Made by a program: the position numbers and the translations under genes. Below the pieces are notes generated by a model. It saw only the letters and a program-made list of their open reading frames with translations. It had not been told where the DNA came from and ran no database searches. A stretch of 64,000 nucleotides of DNA from the NCBI RefSeq assembly GCF_003337415.1, contig NZ_QPJT01000014.1, forward strand, positions 56,619 to 120,618. Direction: 5' to 3'. The stretch is from Anaerobacterium chartisolvens (GTDB lineage Bacteria > Bacillota > Clostridia > Acetivibrionales > DSM-27016). Below are positions 31,122-43,800 of this stretch, in pieces (position 1 is the stretch's first letter; the number at the start of each line of letters is the position of its first letter).

Positions 31122-33827
31122 ATGAAAAAGGCGTGTAAGATTTTGGTTTTTTTATTTATGGCTTTTATATTCCTTCCGACATTGGGCTATGCGGATAATC
31201 CCATAGTACAAACGCTTTATACGGCAGACCCTGCTCCTATGATATATGACGGAACATGCTATGTGTACACCAGCCATGATGAGGATACGTTGATAAATGA
31301 CTTTTTTACCATGACCGACTGGAGATGCTATTCCACAACGGATATGGTAAATTGGACTGATCGTGGGGCTGTAGCAAGTCTTAAGAATTTTAGCTGGGCA
31401 GGCAGTAACGGTGCTTGGGCGGCCCAGTGCATTTATCGGAACGGGAAATTTTACCTGTATTGTCCCATCCATTTAAAGGGGATTGGTGTACTCGTTTCGG
31501 ACAGCCCTTATGGCCCGTTTACCGACCCTTTGGGAAAGCCTTTAATTAACAACAGCATGGAGGATATTGATCCCACGGTATTTATAGATGATGACGGTCA
31601 GGCTTATATGTATTGGGGAAATCCAAATCTTTATTATGTGAAGCTGAATGAAAATATGATTTCCTATTCGGGAGGTATTTCTAAAATCCCTTTGACAACA
31701 GCAAGCTTTGGAACGCGCAGTAACAGCGAAAGACCGACTAGCTATGAAGAAGGCCCGTGGTTTTATAAGCGTAACGGATTATACTATATGGTGTTCGCAG
31801 GAGGGCCTATATCAGAGCATATAGCTTATTCCACAAGCACCGGCCCGACAGGCCCGTGGACTTACAGGGGTAAGATTATGCCTACTCAGGGCGGCAGCTT
31901 TACCAACCACCCCGGGGTAATTGATTACAAAGGCAATTCCTACTTCTTTTATCATAACGGTGCGCTGCCGGGAGGCGGAGGCTTCCATCGTTCCGTATGT
32001 GTCGAGCAGTTCAAGTATAACGCCGACGGCACATTTCCGACCATAAATATGAGCACAACGGGAGCGCCTCAGATCGGCAATCTGGACCCGTATGTCAAAA
32101 CAGAGGGTGAAACAGTTTGTGGGAGTTCAGGCGTTAGAACCGAAAAATGCAATGAGGGCGGAATGAACGTATGCAATATTGAAAACGGCGACTATATAAA
32201 GGTAAAGGGAGTTGATTTCGGTTCAGGTGCCACATCCTTTGACGCAAGAGTGTCCTCGGCAACCAGCGGAGGGAATATTGAGCTTCGGCTTGACAGCCCG
32301 ACAGGCAAGCTGATCGGAACCTGTGCTGTTTCGGGTACGGGCGGGTGGCAGACCTGGGCTACTAAATCCTGCAACATAAGCGGTGTGTCCGGGGTGCATG
32401 ACCTGTATCTTAAATTTACCGGCGGAAGCGGCTTTTTGATGAACCTTAACTGGTGGAAGTTTGATGGGAACGCACCCTCCCAGCCAAGATCGGCTTTTGA
32501 AAGGATTGAAGGAGAGAGCTATGATATTCAGTCTGGAATCCAGAGCGTAAGCAGCTCCGAAGGCGGTGAGGCTGTAGGATACACAGAAAACGGCGATTAC
32601 ACCGTCTATAAAAAGATTGACTTCGGCACAGGTGCGGGAAGCTTTCAGGCCAGAACGTCCAGTGATACCAGCGGGGGTAAGATAGAGATCCGGCTTGACA
32701 GCATCACCGGACCTGTAGTAGGAAGCTGTACAGTTCCCGGAACAGGAGGCTGGCAGGTTTGGACTGATGTAAAATGCAATGTCAGCGGCGTAAGCGGCGA
32801 GCATGACCTATACCTGAAATATACCGGAGGAAGCGGGTACCTGTTCAATATCGACTGGTTTAAGTTCTCACAAACCTCAACCCCTGACGGAAAGCTGGGA
32901 GACTTAAATGGTGACGGAAACGTCAACTCAATTGACTATGCGGCATTAAAGCTTCATCTGACCGACGCTGTCCCACTCACGGGGGGGGCTTTGTCGAATG
33001 CCGATGTAAACGCAGACGGTGTTGTAAATTCTGTTGACTATGCATTAATGAGGCAATATTTACTGGGTATAATAAGTGTTTTCCCAGGAGAATCGACACC
33101 CGAAGAGCCAGAAGATCCTGAGGAAAAGTTCCATTGCTTCTTATTGCTGGGGCAGTCCAATATGGCGGGATATGCCAAATCTCAGGCTTCTGACAAGGGA
33201 GAGGATCCCCGTGTGCTTGTGCTGGGCTATGATAACAATGCTTCACTTGGAAGGGTAACAGACCAGTGGGATGTGGCATGTCCGCCTCTGCACGCTTCAT
33301 GGCTTGATGCAATAGGACCGGGGGACTGGTTTGGCAAGACCATGATACAGAAGGTGCCGGAGGGCGATACTATCGGACTGATACCATGCGCTATAAGCGG
33401 TGAAAAGATAGAGACCTTTATGAAGAACGGAGGCAGCAAATATAATTGGATTGTCAACCGCGCAAAGCTTGCACAGCAAAAGGGAGGAGTTATCGAAGGC
33501 ATTATATTCCATCAGGGAGAATCAAACAGCGGAGATACAAGCTGGCCGGGCAAGGTAAGCACGCTTGTGAACGATCTTAAAAAGGATTTGAATCTGGGAG
33601 ATATTCCTTTTCTCGCGGGAGAGCTGCTTTACAGCGGACCCTGTGCAGGTCACAATACTCAGGTAAATAAGCTGCCCTCCTTAATTAAGAATTGCTATGT
33701 GGTTTCAGCAGACGGTCTGCTTGTGGATTCTTCCGACACAACGTATCGTCTTCACTTTGGGCATGATTCAACAGTGACTTTGGGCAAGAGGTATGCCGAA
33801 AAAATGATTCAGGTTCTCGGATGGTAA
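31122..33827 (+). CDS. Bifunctional GH43_29-CBM6-CBM6-dockerin-CE6 enzyme
   Basis: A 901-residue two-enzyme protein. Signal peptide (1-24); GH43 module (25-320, NPIVQTLYTADPAPMIYDGT with the base Asp in TADPAP and EEGPWFYKRNGLYYM with the acid Glu), closest to subfamily 29 arabinoxylan arabinofuranosidases; two CBM6 modules (about 325-447 and 458-585); a dockerin (about 592-655); then a C-terminal CE6 acetylxylan esterase (about 669-901) with LLLGQSNMAGYA (Ser), IIFHQGESNSGDTSW and LHFGHDSTVTLG (His). The dockerin is internal, which places one catalytic domain on each side of the scaffoldin attachment. It would remove arabinose and acetyl groups from neighbouring positions of the same xylan chain. 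The first CBM6 belongs to a divergent subtype shared only with the gene at 44302. Confidence 0.93.
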   Translation: MKKACKILVFLFMAFIFLPTLGYADNPIVQTLYTADPAPMIYDGTCYVYTSHDEDTLINDFFTMTDWRCYSTTDMVNWTDRGAVASLKNFSWAGSNGAWAAQCIYRNGKFYLYCPIHLKGIGVLVSDSPYGPFTDPLGKPLINNSMEDIDPTVFIDDDGQAYMYWGNPNLYYVKLNENMISYSGGISKIPLTTASFGTRSNSERPTSYEEGPWFYKRNGLYYMVFAGGPISEHIAYSTSTGPTGPWTYRGKIMPTQGGSFTNHPGVIDYKGNSYFFYHNGALPGGGGFHRSVCVEQFKYNADGTFPTINMSTTGAPQIGNLDPYVKTEGETVCGSSGVRTEKCNEGGMNVCNIENGDYIKVKGVDFGSGATSFDARVSSATSGGNIELRLDSPTGKLIGTCAVSGTGGWQTWATKSCNISGVSGVHDLYLKFTGGSGFLMNLNWWKFDGNAPSQPRSAFERIEGESYDIQSGIQSVSSSEGGEAVGYTENGDYTVYKKIDFGTGAGSFQARTSSDTSGGKIEIRLDSITGPVVGSCTVPGTGGWQVWTDVKCNVSGVSGEHDLYLKYTGGSGYLFNIDWFKFSQTSTPDGKLGDLNGDGNVNSIDYAALKLHLTDAVPLTGGALSNADVNADGVVNSVDYALMRQYLLGIISVFPGESTPEEPEDPEEKFHCFLLLGQSNMAGYAKSQASDKGEDPRVLVLGYDNNASLGRVTDQWDVACPPLHASWLDAIGPGDWFGKTMIQKVPEGDTIGLIPCAISGEKIETFMKNGGSKYNWIVNRAKLAQQKGGVIEGIIFHQGESNSGDTSWPGKVSTLVNDLKKDLNLGDIPFLAGELLYSGPCAGHNTQVNKLPSLIKNCYVVSADGLLVDSSDTTYRLHFGHDSTVTLGKRYAEKMIQVLGW

Positions 33828-33946
33828 GATGGCATAGCCGAGGATCATAAGGCAATATGAGATGAAGGAATGCCGCATTTCCGTTTAATAATAATATGGA
33901 TTTTAAATCCATAGGATTATAAAAAAAATAATGGAGGTTATGATGT

Positions 33947-35590
33947 ATGTTAAACAAGAAAAAAAGTGGTAAGGTCAGGATAGTAAGTGTTCTGACGGCA
34001 GTTTTTCTGGCTGTTTGCATTATAAGCAGCAGCTTCCCTCTTACAGCAAGCGCAGCGATGGCTACAGGGAAGGCCAAATGGGTCGGAAACATATGGGCGG
34101 GCTCAAATGCGCCAACCAAGTATGCCGATTACTGGAACCAGCTCACACCCGAAAACTCCACAAAATGGGGACCGTGCGAACCCCAGCAGGGTAATTACTC
34201 TTTCGGAGCAGCTAAAGCGATGTACAATTACTGCAAAACAAATAAAATTCCTTTCAAGTTCCATACATTAATATGGGGCTCACAGTATCCCAACTGGTTA
34301 AACAATCTCTCAGGCACAGCCAGAAGAACAGCAATAGAAAACTGGTATAAAGCGGTCGCACAGAATTTCCCCGACATAGAATATATTGATGTTGTAAACG
34401 AAGCAATGCCGGGACATGCCCCATTTCCCTTTAAGAATGACATCGGAGGCGACAACGGACTGTATGGAACCGGATGGGACTGGATAGTATGGTCATTTGA
34501 AAAGGCGCGCCAGTATTTCCCGAATGCCAAGCTTCTGATCAACGACTATAATGTTCTTAATCAATGGTCTTGTCTTGACAGCTATATTCCGGTAGTCAAC
34601 ATATTAAAGGCCAGAAACCTCATTGACGGTGTCGGCTGTCAGGCTCACGGACTGGACAGTACAAGTGCCTCAAGCTTAAAGTCAAGACTGGACAGGCTTG
34701 CTGCTACAGGGGTTCCGATATATATTTCGGAATTTGATCTGGATATTGCCAATGACACTACACAGAAAAACAAGATGCAGGAGCTGTTCCCCGTTATGTA
34801 TGAGCATTCTGCAGTAAAAGCAATTACATTTTGGGGCTATGTACAAGGTCAAACATGGATACCAAATTCTCATCTGCTGATGAGCAACGGAACGGAAAGG
34901 CCGGCACTCACATGGCTTAAGCAGTACATGGCCAATGTTCCCGATGAGCCTGTAGGGCCTGTGGACCCAAGGGATGCCTATACGAAAATAGAAGGGGAAA
35001 GCTATAACTCTCAGTCGGGAGTTCAGAAAGGAAGCTGCTCTGAAGGCGGAGAATGTGTAGGATATATAGAAAACGGGGATTATACTGCATATCAGAAAAT
35101 AGATTTTGGCAGTGGTGCGGGAAGTTTTAAGGCCAGAGTAGCCAGTGCCACAAGCGGAGGTAATATTGAAATCCGGCTTGACAGCATTACAGGGCCTGTG
35201 GTGGGGACCTGTGCAGTTCCGGGAACTGGCGACTGGCAGAATTGGGTAGATGTACAGTGTGATGTGAGTGGCGCCAGCGGTCAACATGATTTGTATCTGA
35301 AATATACCGGGGGAAGCGGGTACTTGTTTAACGTTAATTGGTTCCAATTTGCCAAAGGAGGTGTGACTCCTCCTGTCCTTGTAGGAGATCTCAACGGTGA
35401 TGGCAGCGTTAATACAACGGACTATGCCCTGATGAAAATGTACCTTATTGGCTCTATTGATGATTTCCCAGTGGAAAATGACCTTGCAGCCGGAGACTTG
35501 AACGGTGACGGTGTAATAAATTCCGTTGATTTCGCTGTTTTCAAACAATATCTTCTGGGGCTTATTACAAAATTACCTCATTCCAACTAA
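33947..35590 (+). CDS. Cellulosomal GH10 endo-xylanase, CBM6-dockerin
   Basis: ATG 33947 is well placed behind GGAGGT; the ATG at 33940 reads out of frame. The 547-residue protein has a signal peptide (1-36), a GH10 barrel (about 40-325), CBM6 (344-470) and a dockerin (479-545). The acid/base Glu is in IDVVNEAMPG and the nucleophile Glu in IYISEFDLDI; NSTKWGPCEPQQGNYSF is the conserved first glycone-site segment. GH10 enzymes cut the beta-1,4-xylan backbone and tolerate decorations well. This is one of two endo-acting xylanases in the window, the other being the GH30_8 enzyme at 60456. Confidence 0.96.
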   Translation: MLNKKKSGKVRIVSVLTAVFLAVCIISSSFPLTASAAMATGKAKWVGNIWAGSNAPTKYADYWNQLTPENSTKWGPCEPQQGNYSFGAAKAMYNYCKTNKIPFKFHTLIWGSQYPNWLNNLSGTARRTAIENWYKAVAQNFPDIEYIDVVNEAMPGHAPFPFKNDIGGDNGLYGTGWDWIVWSFEKARQYFPNAKLLINDYNVLNQWSCLDSYIPVVNILKARNLIDGVGCQAHGLDSTSASSLKSRLDRLAATGVPIYISEFDLDIANDTTQKNKMQELFPVMYEHSAVKAITFWGYVQGQTWIPNSHLLMSNGTERPALTWLKQYMANVPDEPVGPVDPRDAYTKIEGESYNSQSGVQKGSCSEGGECVGYIENGDYTAYQKIDFGSGAGSFKARVASATSGGNIEIRLDSITGPVVGTCAVPGTGDWQNWVDVQCDVSGASGQHDLYLKYTGGSGYLFNVNWFQFAKGGVTPPVLVGDLNGDGSVNTTDYALMKMYLIGSIDDFPVENDLAAGDLNGDGVINSVDFAVFKQYLLGLITKLPHSN

Positions 35591-35638
35591 AAAAAGTATT
35601 CTACTTAAATAGTCAGGGCAGATAAATGCCCGCAATAA

Positions 35639-37159
<1,521 letters not shown>

Positions 37160-37273
37160 TTAACAAAATAAGTTTATTATTTGGATATGTACAAGCGGAT
37201 AAGGATTTTACAGTAAGAAAGCGGCTGCCGGAGGGATTTTTAGACTGCCGGTGAGAAAAGCTAGTGGTGAGAC

Positions 37274-37302
37274 AGCCCCAATACTCTTTGGGTATTGGGG
37301 CT
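37274..37302 (+). terminator. Hairpin terminator after the second CE1 gene
   Basis: AGCCCCAATAC (37274-37284) and GTATTGGGGCT (37292-37302) form a perfect 11-bp stem with a 7-base loop; the tail TAAACCTT is only weakly U-rich. It may attenuate rather than fully stop transcription into the GH141-like gene. Confidence 0.75.
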
Positions 37303-37466
37303 TAAACCTTAAAGGTATTTTTTAAACCAACGCGGCATTTTCCATAAATTTATATCCAAAATTTCTTAAGCTCTGCACTGCGGGTTACCATTTCTAAAGG
37401 AGATGCTTTCTTAGAGAACAGTATGCTGTATATCCTTATTGCAGTACAATATAGGAGGAAATAAGT

Positions 37467-40355
37467 ATGTTATTTAAAAGAAATGAGTTAAAAAGGCACA
37501 TGGCGCTGATTATTTCTTTTGCTATTGTGTTAATCAGTATTTTTAATGTTGCAGTTTCAGCACCTAAGGTTCATGCCGCAGTGCCGTCGGCTCAGGCAAC
37601 CTATTACGTATCTCCTGCGGGAAGCGACAGCAACCCGGGGACAATTGACGCTCCGTTTCAAACAATTACCAAGGCCCGTGATGTTGTGCGTACTATAAAC
37701 AAAAGCATGACGGGTGATATTTATGTTTATCTGAGGGGTGGAGACTATCGCATAACAAGCACCATTACCTTTGGAACGCAGGATTCCGGGTCAAACGGAT
37801 ACAGAATATTTTATCAGGCATATGAGGGGGAAAAACCTGTTTTAAATGGTGCAACAAAGGTTACGGGTTGGACTCAGCACAGCGGCAATATATATAAGGC
37901 TTCCTTAAACCGCTCCACCAAGCTGAGGAATCTTTATGTGAATGACCGCAGAGCCTCTATGACCAGCAAAAGAGTCACAGCCAGAGGAGGATACGGTACT
38001 TATTCTGTAACGCAGGGCCAGGCCGATTGGGCCTGGACGGGCGGAAGTAAAAGTGACGGAGTTCAGTACAACGCATCGGATGTACCGACTATTGCCGAAA
38101 ACAAAGACGATCTTGAGATAGTAAACGGTACAACATGGAATGAAAACATAGTTTGTACTAGAGATGTTATTACCTCGGGAAATTACAGGGTACTCCTTCT
38201 GCAGCAGCCGTATGGAGCGATAGCGCAGACGCCGGGCTGGGGGGCTGCCTTTTCGGCAAGCGGGACTCATACTATTTATAATGCCTTTGAATTTTTAAAT
38301 TCTCCGGGGCAATTCTACTTTAACAAAACCACAAAAACGCTTTACTATTATCCGCGATCGGGTGAAAATATGGCTACTGCCAATGTCGAAGCTCCTGTGG
38401 TAGAGAAGCTTATAGATATAGCAGGAACCTCAACAACAAACAGGGTTAAGAATATAACCTTCCAGGGAATTACCTTTGCAAATACCGATTACGGACTTGT
38501 TAATGTCGCAGGCTCACGCGGCAAATCGACATGTCAGGCTTCACAAGCATTTATAGCATTTTATAATGACAATTGGCACAAAACCAAGTATGACCTTGTT
38601 GACACATTGCCCGGCATGATCAACGTAAGCAGCAGTGACTCCATCAATTTTATTGATAATGTAGTGAAGCATAGCGGTAATGACGGAATTACTATGGTAA
38701 ACGATGTCATAAATTCAACTCTCATCGGCAACTATATAACCGACATCACATCAAGCGGTATGACGATAGGCCATCCGCAGCATGTTTACATCGGAAACGG
38801 AGGAAGCCGTGCAAAATATCCTACGGGCGTAGAAGGCGTATGCAAAAATATTACAATCTCCAATAATATGTTGTACGATATTAGCACTGCGCCCGGGTTC
38901 GGGGGATGCGCAGCCATAACGGCATACTTTGCGGATACAGTCAGTATAACTCATAACCACGTCCAATCGACAGCCTATAATGGTATCCACTTAGGGTGGG
39001 GATGGAAAGAATTTAAGGACTCCACTACCTGTAAAAATAATACCATAAGCTATAACCGTATTATCGATCCTTTGACCAGGCTCCATGACAGCGGTGGAAT
39101 ATACACCATAGGTCAGATGCCGGGGACGAACATTAATGAGAACTATGTTAAGGGAGTTCCTTCGAACGCCACCGGACCTACATATGGTTTACATAACGAT
39201 GAAGGAACTGCTTACATAATTGAAAATGACAATGTACTTGATATTAGTCCGAACGTAACGTATACAATTAACTGTGAGGATTATGGTGACAAACATCATC
39301 TGACAATACTAAGAACATATGCAACGGTAAATAAAATGGGTAAAAATCCCCCAAATAGTACCATAGACACGCCGATTGCAGTTCCGGACAACGTATGGCC
39401 TCTGGCACAGTACAATGTATGCTTAAATTCCGGAATTCAGGAAGAATACCGAAACATTATACCCCAAAGCTTGCTTTCGGTGCAGGACTATGTATTCCCG
39501 GCGAGCTGCTTTGCAAGAGGGGGAGAGGATATAAGCATAAGGAGCAGCGGCAGCGCGGCGAACACAGTATGGTTTGCTCCCGCGGGAACGACGAGCTTTG
39601 CTGAAGGGCCTTCCATGACTAAGGCATCAGGAACTGCCACAACCATTTGTGCTCCCCAAGCGGCCGGAACGTACAAGCTGTGTGTAGTAAATTCATCAGG
39701 CACTAAGATAGGTGAATCAGCGGCACTCATCAGAGTGAGCGGATCAGCCTCACAGATCGAAGCGGAGAGCTACACCTCCCAGTCGGGTATCCAAACCGAA
39801 ACCTGCAGTGAAGGCGGACAGAATATAGGATATATCGAGAATGGGGATTACGCTGTTTACAAGGGTATTAACTTTGGCAGCAACACTACCGGCTTTCAAG
39901 CCAGAGTAGCCAGCGGAGCCAGCGGAGGCAATATTGAAATCAGACTTGACAGTATTAACGGGCCTTTAGTAGGCACATGTGCGGTCACCGGTACAGGAGG
40001 CTGGCAGACGTGGGCCGATGCAAAGTGCAATATCAGCGGAGCCAGCGGAACACATGATCTGTATCTTAAATTTACGGGAGGAAGCGGATACCTGTTCAAC
40101 GTCAATTGGTTCCAGTTTATTAAAGAGAGTGTGAAGCCTGTCCTTGTAGGAGATTTAAACGGGGACGGAAGCGTTAATACAACCGATTATGCCCTGATGA
40201 AAATGTACATTCTTGGAACTATTGAGGATTTTCCGGTAGACAATGATCTGAAAGCGGGAGATCTGAATGGTGACGGAGTAATTGATTCACGTGACTTTGC
40301 CGTTTTTAAGCAATACCTTTTGGGCATTATATCGGAGCTGCCTTATTTAGGCTAA
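37467..40355 (+). CDS. Parallel beta-helix glycosidase (GH141-like), CBM6-dockerin
   Basis: The 962-residue protein follows TAGGAGGAA. After a signal peptide (to about 38) it opens YYVSPAGSDSNPGTIDAPF and IYVYLRGGDYRI, typical of right-handed beta-helix enzymes of the GH141/GH120 type; helix repeats run to about 660 (NVSSSDSINFIDNVVKHSG, HDSGGIYTIGQ). Length and the RDVVRTI segment favour GH141, a family with alpha-L-fucosidase and xylanase members, over the shorter GH120 xylosidases. An Ig-like domain (about 690-762), CBM6 (763-890) and a dockerin (893-960) follow. Substrate is uncertain. Confidence 0.75.
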   Translation: MLFKRNELKRHMALIISFAIVLISIFNVAVSAPKVHAAVPSAQATYYVSPAGSDSNPGTIDAPFQTITKARDVVRTINKSMTGDIYVYLRGGDYRITSTITFGTQDSGSNGYRIFYQAYEGEKPVLNGATKVTGWTQHSGNIYKASLNRSTKLRNLYVNDRRASMTSKRVTARGGYGTYSVTQGQADWAWTGGSKSDGVQYNASDVPTIAENKDDLEIVNGTTWNENIVCTRDVITSGNYRVLLLQQPYGAIAQTPGWGAAFSASGTHTIYNAFEFLNSPGQFYFNKTTKTLYYYPRSGENMATANVEAPVVEKLIDIAGTSTTNRVKNITFQGITFANTDYGLVNVAGSRGKSTCQASQAFIAFYNDNWHKTKYDLVDTLPGMINVSSSDSINFIDNVVKHSGNDGITMVNDVINSTLIGNYITDITSSGMTIGHPQHVYIGNGGSRAKYPTGVEGVCKNITISNNMLYDISTAPGFGGCAAITAYFADTVSITHNHVQSTAYNGIHLGWGWKEFKDSTTCKNNTISYNRIIDPLTRLHDSGGIYTIGQMPGTNINENYVKGVPSNATGPTYGLHNDEGTAYIIENDNVLDISPNVTYTINCEDYGDKHHLTILRTYATVNKMGKNPPNSTIDTPIAVPDNVWPLAQYNVCLNSGIQEEYRNIIPQSLLSVQDYVFPASCFARGGEDISIRSSGSAANTVWFAPAGTTSFAEGPSMTKASGTATTICAPQAAGTYKLCVVNSSGTKIGESAALIRVSGSASQIEAESYTSQSGIQTETCSEGGQNIGYIENGDYAVYKGINFGSNTTGFQARVASGASGGNIEIRLDSINGPLVGTCAVTGTGGWQTWADAKCNISGASGTHDLYLKFTGGSGYLFNVNWFQFIKESVKPVLVGDLNGDGSVNTTDYALMKMYILGTIEDFPVDNDLKAGDLNGDGVIDSRDFAVFKQYLLGIISELPYLG

Positions 40356-40362
40356 TAATAGT

Positions 40363-40681
40363 GTACCCTTTACAGAACCCTATTTAGTAAATGCCTTCAA
40401 CAAAGAAATAGCTTATTTGCAATCGATTCACCTTAATCGTTTGCTAGCCTGGTATAAACAAACAGCAGAATTGTATACAAGCTACAGCAAGTATGGCGGA
40501 ATGAATGATTGCCTTTATGAATTGTATAAGCTAACAGGTAACAGCAACCATCTAGCTGCCGCACGTAAATTTGAATTTAGACGGAAAAATAGACTCTAAT
40601 GGAATAGTTAACACACTTGATTTAATGCTGCTCAAACAATATTTACTGGAAATTATAGCCCGTTTTCCAGATGAGGCGTAA
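40363..40681 (+). pseudogene. Relic of a GH146-dockerin gene
   Basis: Codons from 40363 give EPYLVNAFNKEIAYLQSI, then NRLLAWYKQTAELYTSYSK, then YGGMNDCLYELYKLTGNSNH. These match two separate parts of the intact GH146 protein at 48457 (its residues about 50-90 and 228-250), joined at a shared YGG. A frame change near 40572 leads into half a dockerin (LDGKIDSNGIVNTLDLMLLK) that ends at 40681. The bulk of the enzyme has been deleted. No start codon or signal peptide remains. Confidence 0.88.
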
Positions 40682-40868
40682 AGAACCTGACAGGCAGGCC
40701 AGATTGGCATATCCCGGCTTAATCAGAGCTTGAGTAACGGGGATGTCTGGGATATAGGCAGCCTCATGCAAGTATGAGGTTAAATGACGGGTGAATAACC
40801 AATTTGGGCGTAGACGATGAATGCTGTGATCAAAGCAGTTCTGCATAAAACGTAAAAGGAGGAAAAAA
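40682..40868. other. Spacer with small stem-loops before the GH59 gene
   Basis: The 187-base gap contains a CCTCAT-GCAAGT-ATGAGG hairpin at about 40761-40778 and ends in AAAGGAGGAAAAAA before the GH59 start. I see no gene in it. Confidence 0.5.
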
Positions 40869-43800
40869 ATGAGAAGAAATATATTGTCAATTCTTCTACT
40901 TATCGCCTTAGCTACTACGTTGTTTCAAATTACGCCTCTGAATAGAGTTACAGCGGCGGATGCCAGCATTACACTGGATGGAAACAATATTAAAAGCGGC
41001 AACGTCAACGGCCTTACCTTCAAGGGCTTCGGCGTGCTGAGCGGAAACAGCTCCAGCGCGCTTCTGATGGATTATAAATCCGAGCATCCGGAGAAATATG
41101 CGGAATTGCTCAAGATACTGTTTGGAGGAACGCGTCCTGTTATGACTCAAGTGAAAATTGAGATGGGAAACGACCGCAACAACTCCACAGGGCCCGATCC
41201 GTCCACTATGCGTCTGGAAAACGAAGCTGCAAATGTCAGGAGACACCCAGGATTTGAGCTTGCGGCCGATGCAAAAAGAGTGAACCCTGATATTAAGGTG
41301 AGCATCCTGCGCTGGAATGCTCCCGGCTGGGTAAACAACAATGACAAGGTTTATGCGTGGTATAAGAAAACCATTCTGGCCGCTTACCGCCAATACGGCT
41401 ATATGGTAGATTATGTGAATCCCGGAGTCAACGAGCAGGGGCCGGATTTGACGTGGACCAAAGCCTTTGCAAACAGGGTTAAAACAGATAGCACAGGCTT
41501 TAACGACTCAACTGAGAAGGCTCTTTATAACAGCATTAAGGTTGTGATTTCCGATGAAGCCGGTTTAGGCTCCTTCGGCGGCAGCATGGTGAACGATTCC
41601 TCCCTTCGTGATGCAGTGACGGTCGCCGCATATCACTACAACACTGATGATAACAGCGCGGGCAATTTCAAGCAGCTTGCCGATCAATTTGACAAAGAGG
41701 TATGGAACAGTGAGGCACAGGCTACCTTTAGCAACACCTCCTTCCGTCCCAACAATAATATGAAGGATCCTACGGTGGCGGGCACAGGCATAGGGGGCAT
41801 AAACGGCCCGCTTGAAATGGGAAACACTATTATAAAGGGATTTGTCAATTCACGGCGGACGCATTTTATCTACCAACCGGCTATTGGTTCCTTCTATGAG
41901 GGAGGACAATATTGCTTTAAGGAATTAATCAGCGCGCGTGATCCCTGGTCGGGATGGATGCACTATGACGGGGGACTTGTTATTCTGCGCCACTTTAGCT
42001 GGTTTGCCAATACCGGCTGGGAAAACCAAAGCAATACCGCAGGTATCTGGAGGGCGGTGCCTCAGTCCAGCTATACCGGCGCGACAGGCACCAACCCCAT
42101 TAACGGACGGAACGGCACACCAAGCTATATGACAATGGCCTCTCCCGACAAGCTCAACTTTTCAACCGTTTTCATCAATGATAGTGAGTATTCTAAAACC
42201 TATACGCTCAAAACGGTAAACATGAGATATGCGGGCACACCCTCCCTTGAAGTATGGGAAACCCGTGCGGCCGATAAGGGAGCGGCCTTTAACAGCAGCT
42301 ATATGAAATATCTTGGTAAGCTTGCCGCAAATAACGGTAGTTACACAATAAATGTAAAGCCTTACTCTATTGTGACGGTTACCACTTTGGACAACAACGG
42401 GAACGGGGAGTTTAAAGCACCGCTGCCGACAGAGGGCGAACGTACCGTGCTTGACACCGATATAACCGGTTCTGTGCAGGATACGGGCGACAATATACTA
42501 TATGCCGACGATTTTGATTACTCCCGAAAAACCGTTCCTGTAATCGGAGCAGGAGGGAAAATTACGGGAACCGAGAGCTATATAAATTCCCGAGGCGGCT
42601 CCAAAAGTATAATTCCGCGATATACCAGCGACCGAAACGGTGCATTTGAGGCATATCTTCCTGACGGATCAGACAATTATGTTCTGCGCCAGCAGGTTGA
42701 TCGATCCGCTATGGGGCTGGGAGGCACGTGGAATAACGGAAGCCCGATAACGGGCATTGGGGATAACAGATGGCTGAACTATAAAGCCAGTGTTGACGTT
42801 TCTTTTGAGCACAACAGCACCGAGGGGGGCGACAATTATGCCGCTATAGGAGCCCGGCAGCAGGGAGGCGGCAATTCACACTATATGAACGGTACGCCGT
42901 ATTTCCTGAAATTCTGGTTTGACGGCGGATGGTCAATGTGGGTTGACGGCAAATCCGTAGCAAGCGGAAATGTAGTGAGTGGTTCGGGCGGAGTAAAAAT
43001 AAACAATTTTATTACCGCCTATAACGCATGGCATAACATCGCAATTCAGGTTGCCGGCAACAAGGTTACTTCATATCTGGATGGCGTTGTCCTTGCCGAC
43101 TATACCGATTCGAAGCCAAGACTTTCCGGACGTATAGATCTGGGAAGCGGTTATTATTATACCCGCTTTGATAACCTGAAGGTTGAAAAGGTTGACGGCT
43201 TTCCACCTTATTATTCGGAGCTGCTCGACAATCTTGAGATGCATGATCTGTCGGCTGCCCCGGCTGCCAAGCTTGTTTACGAAGGCGCGTGGGCCCATGC
43301 AAACGGCAAATCCATGTACAATTACCAGCGTTCCCTTTCCACCAGCCAGAGAGCCGGTGCTGTGCTTCAGTATACATTTATCGGCAACGGGCTGGATATT
43401 CTAGGCCCTAACGACGGATCGGCAAAGCTGGAGGTGACAGTAGACGGGAAGGTTGTCAACAGCTCGGCAGGTACAATGTCGTCCGGGGAATTTTACCAGA
43501 CATTTACACTCCGCGGGCTTGATTATGGAAAGCATACCGTCAGCCTGAAGGTTGTGAGCGGAACTCTGGTTGTAGACGCTGTGGCGGTTATTTCAGATAT
43601 AATCAAGTCACGGACGGCATTTTCGCACATTAGAGCGGAGAGCTACAACGCTCAGTCGGGAATCCAGAACGTAAGCAACTCAGAAGGGGGTGAGGCTGTA
43701 GGGTACATAGAAAACGGGGATTACACTGTTTACAAAAAAATTGATTTTGAAAGCGGTGCCACAAGCTTTCAGGCCAGAGTATCCAGTGCCACCGGCGGAG

